This document shows, piece by piece, positions 4,181 to 7,859 of a DNA stretch of 7,859 nucleotides (its first letter is position 1; the number at the start of each line of letters is the position of its first letter). Source of the DNA: RGIG6904 sp024680835 (GTDB taxonomy: Bacteria; Bacillota; Clostridia; Lachnospirales; Lachnospiraceae); the NCBI GenBank assembly GCA_024680835.1, contig JAILBP010000048.1, positions 1 through 7,859 on the forward strand, read 5' to 3'. Made by a program: the position numbers and the translations under genes. The notes under the pieces were generated by a model. The model ran no database searches and was not told the origin of the DNA. It was given only the letters and a program-made list of their open reading frames with translations.

Positions 4181-6013
4181 ATGTTTGTAAATAAACTGAG
4201 TCAGGTATATAAGCCCAAAAGGGTTTTGTATTATATTGATGCGGATGAGGCTTTGATAAAGGAGTTTTACAGGGGGCATATGCCGGAGAGCATCGGCAGA
4301 TTCCACGGTGCTTTCGGAACCTATGACGAGCCGGGTGTGTTCTATTTGGAAAGAGACAAAAGCCCTGTGATAGGTATAGAGTTTCGCGCGGATGATGACA
4401 GGATAGATTATCCCGGGGATCTGAAGTCCACAATACTGAAGGGAGCATATTTTTACTCCGTAGAGTTGGATAATGAGGAGGAGATAAACTGTGCATTTAT
4501 CGATGAGTTATTCGCGCAGATGTCTGCGGATGATGATGCCCACAGGTTGTATACCGATCTGTATATCAGAAAAGAGAACGCGGTGATCGCGGTTTTTGCC
4601 ACTGCCGAGAAGATCAGGATTATGCATGAGTGGGATCTTGTACAGGATCGTGCGGGACGTATCATAAACGGCAGAGTTCATGAGATGGACGCTGAAAAGC
4701 TGTATCACATGGCTTTCTTTGACCCTATCACGGGTCATTACAACTGGAATCATCTTAGCGCCTTTTTGGAAAACCCCATGGACGGCGGGTTTGGAGACTA
4801 TGCCTTTGTGCACTTCGATGTTAAGTACTTCAGGGTTATAAACGAGGTATATGGACATGTGGCAGCCAATAAGGTTTTGACCGATATCGTTAAAGCCATG
4901 AGGGAGTCGGATTTTGTGTATGCCAGCGCAAGGTGTCACAATGACAACTTCGCGATGATCATAAAGGATATGCCGGCGGAGGAAATGCGTAAAAAACTGG
5001 AGGAGTTCTTTGACAGTATTTCCACCATGGAGGATGATCCGTCATACAGAGTTTATTACAGGTGCGGGGTTGTGCCCATGCAGAGGGCGATACTGAACGG
5101 AAACCGTGTGGCTGACGCGGCAAAGAGCGCACAGGCCATGGGGACGAGATCCAACAGGACTGATATAACCTTCTACACAGACAAGATGCATGAGGAGTTA
5201 TCCTGGGGTAATTTTATCAAGGCATATCTGGATATAGCTATTAAAAACGATGAGTTTGAGGTGTATCTGCAGCCTAAGATAAACTCGGATGATGATACTC
5301 TGTGCGGTGCGGAGGCACTTGTGAGATGGAATTACAAAAAAAGGGGAATGCTGCCGCCGGGCAGGTTTGTGCCCTTTTTTGAGAGGGACGGTTCCATCGG
5401 AAAGATCGATGACATTGTGCTGCGAAAGGTGTCTGAGACTCTGGCAAAATGGAAAAACGAGGGGAAAAACACTGTCCCTGTATCCGTAAATCTTTCGCGC
5501 AGCAGACTGAACGACAATAATCTCACGGAAACCCTGACCGGAATAGTGGACCGGTATGACGTGGATCATGAACTTATAGATTTTGAGCTGACGGAGAGTG
5601 CAGCCTATGACAATACGGAACATTTGATGAGCGTACTCGCGGAAATGCGCACAAGAGGTTTTAAGATTTCCATGGACGATTTCGGAACAGGGTATTCTTC
5701 ATTTGCCTTATTGACGCAGATGCCATTGGATACCTTAAAGATCGACAAGACCTTTGTGGACAAGATAGCAGTCGAGGACGAAAAAGCCGGTGACATCTCT
5801 GTCATAAAACACATAATAGCGCTTGCACGGGAATTAAATGTTGAGTGTCTTGCCGAGGGAGCAGAGAGGCAGGAGCAGGTCAATAAGCTCCGCGTTCTCG
5901 GCTGCAAAAAGATACAGGGATACTACTACGGAAAACCCATGCCGATATCTGAGTTCGAGGAAAAATATATCAGAAGCAGCTCAAGAAAGCCGGCAATCCG
6001 AAAGCTAAGGTAA
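4181..6013 (+). CDS. Degenerate-GGDEF/EAL protein, predicted cyclic-di-GMP phosphodiesterase
   Basis: A 610-residue cytoplasmic protein (no signal peptide or membrane segment) predicted to hydrolyse cyclic-di-GMP to pGpG. Residues 1 to about 175 form an N-terminal region I do not recognise, possibly sensory. A GGDEF-family domain follows (about 176-335, starting FFDPITGHYNWNHL), but the signature is HNDNF at 253-257 instead of GGDEF, so cyclase activity is not expected. The EAL domain (about 345-600) looks complete: EALVRW at 378-383, Asn437 in SVNLS, Glu469 in ELTES, Asp499/Asp500 in DDFGTGYSS, Lys520 in LKIDK, Glu559 and Glu562 in AEGAE, and Gln579 in QGYYYGKP. The degenerate GGDEF may act as an allosteric or GTP-binding module, as known for other such hybrids. 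The gene stands alone between a long divergent spacer and a terminator. Confidence 0.9.
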   Translation: MFVNKLSQVYKPKRVLYYIDADEALIKEFYRGHMPESIGRFHGAFGTYDEPGVFYLERDKSPVIGIEFRADDDRIDYPGDLKSTILKGAYFYSVELDNEEEINCAFIDELFAQMSADDDAHRLYTDLYIRKENAVIAVFATAEKIRIMHEWDLVQDRAGRIINGRVHEMDAEKLYHMAFFDPITGHYNWNHLSAFLENPMDGGFGDYAFVHFDVKYFRVINEVYGHVAANKVLTDIVKAMRESDFVYASARCHNDNFAMIIKDMPAEEMRKKLEEFFDSISTMEDDPSYRVYYRCGVVPMQRAILNGNRVADAAKSAQAMGTRSNRTDITFYTDKMHEELSWGNFIKAYLDIAIKNDEFEVYLQPKINSDDDTLCGAEALVRWNYKKRGMLPPGRFVPFFERDGSIGKIDDIVLRKVSETLAKWKNEGKNTVPVSVNLSRSRLNDNNLTETLTGIVDRYDVDHELIDFELTESAAYDNTEHLMSVLAEMRTRGFKISMDDFGTGYSSFALLTQMPLDTLKIDKTFVDKIAVEDEKAGDISVIKHIIALARELNVECLAEGAERQEQVNKLRVLGCKKIQGYYYGKPMPISEFEEKYIRSSSRKPAIRKLR

Positions 6014-6044
6014 AGGTTTCAAAGAAATAATACGAATAACCATT

Positions 6045-6078
6045 AAGACCATGTCATAATGTGATATGGTCTTTTTTT
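6045..6078 (+). terminator. Rho-independent terminator of the EAL gene
   Basis: A 12-bp stem, 6045-6056 with 6062-6073, including one G-U pair, has a five-base loop (TAATG) and is followed by seven T (6072-6078). It lies about 30 nt after the stop codon and separates this gene from the HD-GYP gene. Confidence 0.93.
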
Positions 6079-6089
6079 ATGGATTTTTA

Positions 6090-6118
6090 TTGTACCAATA
6101 TGGTAAGATAAGTATAGT
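6090..6118 (+). promoter_or_regulatory. Predicted sigma-A promoter of the HD-GYP gene
   Basis: TTGTAC (6090-6095), a 17-bp spacer and TATAGT (6113-6118, five of six consensus bases). Transcription would begin near 6125, about 45 nt before the start codon. Together with the preceding terminator, this indicates independent transcription. Confidence 0.65.
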
Positions 6119-6169
6119 ATAAAAAAGATAGTTTTATGCAGAGAGAAGAAGAGGATAGGAGACAGGAGA

Positions 6170-7537
6170 ATGGCGGAATTACTGGAAAATGTTGGGACTA
6201 TAACTCTGGCAGTGATATATGCGGCGGGCTTTTTTGTTCTGTTTCCGCTTTCGGTGATAAAGTGCGCCGGTGGATGGAACAACAGAAATAAGATCCTGTC
6301 AGTAATAATCATGATTTTGTTAAATCCGGTGACGGTTATGTTGACTGTTATAGTGGTCGGAGCGAGGATCACGGGATGGTTACTGTACCCGAACTTTCCC
6401 TGCATGCAGGATTATGCAGTGTATTATACTGTAGATGGTATCATTGCCGCGGTAATGATCCTTCTGCTCGGATTATTATGTTCTCGTCTGTTATCCGGTT
6501 TTTTCGGGATAAAAGACAGATTTTTAATAGCTTTTCTCTTCCAGATCTTTCAGCTTTTTATTTTTATAATGGACAATAATGCAGAAACAATTGATATTAA
6601 TGACAGCATAGGCTGGAGCATTTTCTCTGTTGTATGGAACATAATGCCGGCGGTAGCGTATGCTTTTTTTTATACACAGATCGTGCTTCCGTTATCAAGG
6701 ATCAGCAAAAACGGGATAAGAGCCGACAAAAAGATTTTTGTCATACCTGTTTCTATTCTGATCGCCGTATATTCTGTAATTACAAATTATTATGGATTGA
6801 ATAAAACCAGTTTGAATATGGCAATAGAATACGCATACTCTGCGATTGTCATGTGTCTTGTTATGTGGGCTTTTGCTGTGATCATCAGAAATATCGCAGC
6901 CACAAATGAGGCGATCGAGGCAAAAGATAAAGCTGTCGAGGCACAGAACCAGATCAAAGAACTGTCAGTTGAAGTGATGGAGGCGTTGGCTCATACAATA
7001 GATGCCAAGGACGAATACACCAGAGGTCATTCGGTGAGGGTGGCGGAGTATTCGAGGATGATAGCAGAAAGAATGAAACTGTCACAGGAAGAGTGTGAAG
7101 ATGCCTATTATATGGGACTTTTGCATGACCTGGGAAAGATAGGTGTACCCAATGAGATCATAAACAGTCCGACGAGGCTGACTGATGAACAATATGATGT
7201 GATAAAAACTCATCCCGTTACGGGTTTTGATATCCTGGCAGAGATAAAGACAAGACCGGATCTTGTGACCGGAGCCAGATGGCATCATGAAAGATATGAC
7301 GGAAAGGGATATCCGGACGGAAAGTCAGGGGAAGATATTCCGCTCATGGCAAGGATCATCGCCGTTGCGGACAGCTATGATGCAATGACATCAAACAGAA
7401 GCTACAGAAAGTATATGGCCCAGGAAAAGGTGAGAAGTGAGATCGAAAAGAACAGCGGAACACAGTTTGATCCGATCATCGCAAAGGTCATGATAGAGAT
7501 CATCGATGATGATAAAGATTATCTTTTGCATGAATAA
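6170..7537 (+). CDS. Membrane-anchored HD-GYP domain protein, predicted cyclic-di-GMP phosphodiesterase
   Basis: A 455-residue protein. Residues 1-240 contain about six to seven membrane segments (near 8-30, 42-66, 88-108, 118-134, 150-172, 188-206 and 219-240), probably a membrane sensor. A short helical linker rich in Ala, Glu and Lys (241-272, likely coiled coil) leads to the HD-GYP domain (about 268-450). Metal and catalytic residues are all visible: His287 in RGHS, His319-Asp320 in LLHDLGK with Lys323, His348 in THP, His372-His373 followed by ERYDGKGYP (GYP at 380-382), and Asp401 in VADSYDAM. Such domains degrade cyclic-di-GMP to pGpG and/or GMP; some members instead cleave cyclic GMP-AMP, which cannot be excluded. 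AGGAG (6157-6161) at 8 nt supports ATG 6170; a second AGGAG at 6164-6168 is too close. No clear terminator follows. Confidence 0.92.
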   Translation: MAELLENVGTITLAVIYAAGFFVLFPLSVIKCAGGWNNRNKILSVIIMILLNPVTVMLTVIVVGARITGWLLYPNFPCMQDYAVYYTVDGIIAAVMILLLGLLCSRLLSGFFGIKDRFLIAFLFQIFQLFIFIMDNNAETIDINDSIGWSIFSVVWNIMPAVAYAFFYTQIVLPLSRISKNGIRADKKIFVIPVSILIAVYSVITNYYGLNKTSLNMAIEYAYSAIVMCLVMWAFAVIIRNIAATNEAIEAKDKAVEAQNQIKELSVEVMEALAHTIDAKDEYTRGHSVRVAEYSRMIAERMKLSQEECEDAYYMGLLHDLGKIGVPNEIINSPTRLTDEQYDVIKTHPVTGFDILAEIKTRPDLVTGARWHHERYDGKGYPDGKSGEDIPLMARIIAVADSYDAMTSNRSYRKYMAQEKVRSEIEKNSGTQFDPIIAKVMIEIIDDDKDYLLHE

Positions 7538-7618
7538 TATTCACTATTGTTATACTGTGTTTGGGGGCGTAATAAAATCTATACATTCTATACAACATAA
7601 AAAATGCATGCAAAATCA

Positions 7619-7647
7619 TTGCGTTTGTATTGAAGTAGCAGTATAAT
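7619..7647 (+). promoter_or_regulatory. Predicted promoter of the RelB-family antitoxin gene
   Basis: A perfect TATAAT (7642-7647) lies 17 bp after TTGCGT (7619-7624). Transcription would start near 7654, only about 23 nt before the ATG, a short leader typical of toxin-antitoxin operons. Confidence 0.65.
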
Positions 7648-7651
7648 ACAA
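7625..7651. promoter_or_regulatory. Inverted repeat overlapping the antitoxin promoter, probable autoregulatory operator
   Basis: TTGTATT (7625-7631) and AATACAA (7645-7651) are perfect inverted copies, 20 bp centre to centre (about two helical turns). They lie in the -35/-10 spacer and across the -10 box. RelB/DinJ antitoxins are known to bind such palindromes through their ribbon-helix-helix domain and repress their own operon. The assignment to this protein is inferred. Confidence 0.5.
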
Positions 7652-7676
7652 GCAGTAATCAGCGAGGAGGTGCGCT

Positions 7677-7859
7677 ATGTCGAGTACAATACAGATACGT
7701 GTTGAAGATGAGCTCAAAACAAAATCAGATACCCTGTTTAGGGAGTTAGGAACAGATACGACTTCCGCTATCAGGATGTTTCTTACCCAGGCTGTTGCAA
7801 ACAATGGATTTCCTTTTGAATTAAAGAAAAAGACGGTAAATCCATATGTGACATTGACG
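7677..7859 (+). CDS. RelB/DinJ-family type II antitoxin, 3' truncated by window edge
   Basis: Sixty-one codons are visible before the window ends, starting MSSTIQIRVEDELKTKSDTL. The pattern IQIRVEDELK...LFRELGTDTTSAIRMFLTQAV...GFPFEL is typical of the RelB/DinJ antitoxin family: an N-terminal ribbon-helix-helix DNA-binding half (first strand about residues 4-9, helices about 10-24 and 28-43), then a C-terminal tail that wraps the toxin. The family is usually about 85-100 residues, so one third or more is missing. Such genes are normally followed by, and overlap or nearly abut, a RelE/YafQ-type ribosome-dependent mRNA endonuclease; that partner would lie just beyond the window. AGGAGG (7665-7670) at 6 nt gives a strong start. 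The promoter and operator immediately upstream fit self-repression. Confidence 0.88.
   Translation, partial: MSSTIQIRVEDELKTKSDTLFRELGTDTTSAIRMFLTQAVANNGFPFELKKKTVNPYVTLT

Noticed and set aside
7538..7676. Terminator after the HD-GYP gene
   Set aside because: No GC-rich stem followed by a T-run is visible between 7538 and the antitoxin promoter; small palindromes around GCATGC lack a T-run.

Overview
The window looks like chromosome of a Gram-positive anaerobe of the Clostridia, most likely a Lachnospiraceae member of the Butyrivibrio/Roseburia type. That placement is an inference from moderate GC, strong AGGAGG-type ribosome sites, sigma-A-like promoters, a eukaryote-type NADP isocitrate dehydrogenase and dense cyclic-di-GMP signalling proteins. 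No rRNA, tRNA, CRISPR array, transposase or phage gene is visible.

Layout, left to right. (1) 2-883 (+): 3' part of aroA (EPSP synthase), cut by the window edge. (2) 1003-1332 (+): a small single-domain PilZ protein with its own promoter and a strong terminator. (3) 1526-2737 (+): NADP-dependent isocitrate dehydrogenase, starting at GTG with a good Shine-Dalgarno. (4) 2738-3089: gene-free, filled by a highly folded 228-bp element bounded by perfect 20-bp inverted repeats, then a terminator for the convergent gene. (5) 3090-3704 (-): integral membrane protein with an HExxH motif, M50-like. (6) 3705-4180: a 476-bp divergent spacer packed with short hairpins and direct repeats. (7) 4181-6013 (+): GGDEF-EAL protein with a ruined GGDEF motif and an intact EAL site, followed by a terminator. 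(8) 6170-7537 (+): membrane-anchored HD-GYP protein. (9) 7677-7859 (+): start of a RelB/DinJ-family antitoxin gene, cut by the right edge, with a consensus -10 box inside an inverted repeat that is a likely autoregulatory operator.

How the genes relate. Three of the seven genes belong to cyclic-di-GMP signalling: one receptor (PilZ) and two predicted phosphodiesterases of unrelated fold (EAL and HD-GYP). No competent diguanylate cyclase is present. Each appears to have its own promoter and/or terminator, so this is a neighbourhood rather than an operon. AroA and isocitrate dehydrogenase are housekeeping enzymes (aromatic amino acids; 2-oxoglutarate and NADPH). The truncated toxin-antitoxin module on the right suggests an accessory region begins there.

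The parts least explained by known genes are the folded 228-bp element after the isocitrate dehydrogenase gene and the modular hairpin repeats upstream of the EAL gene. I do not recognise either as a named RNA or repeat family.
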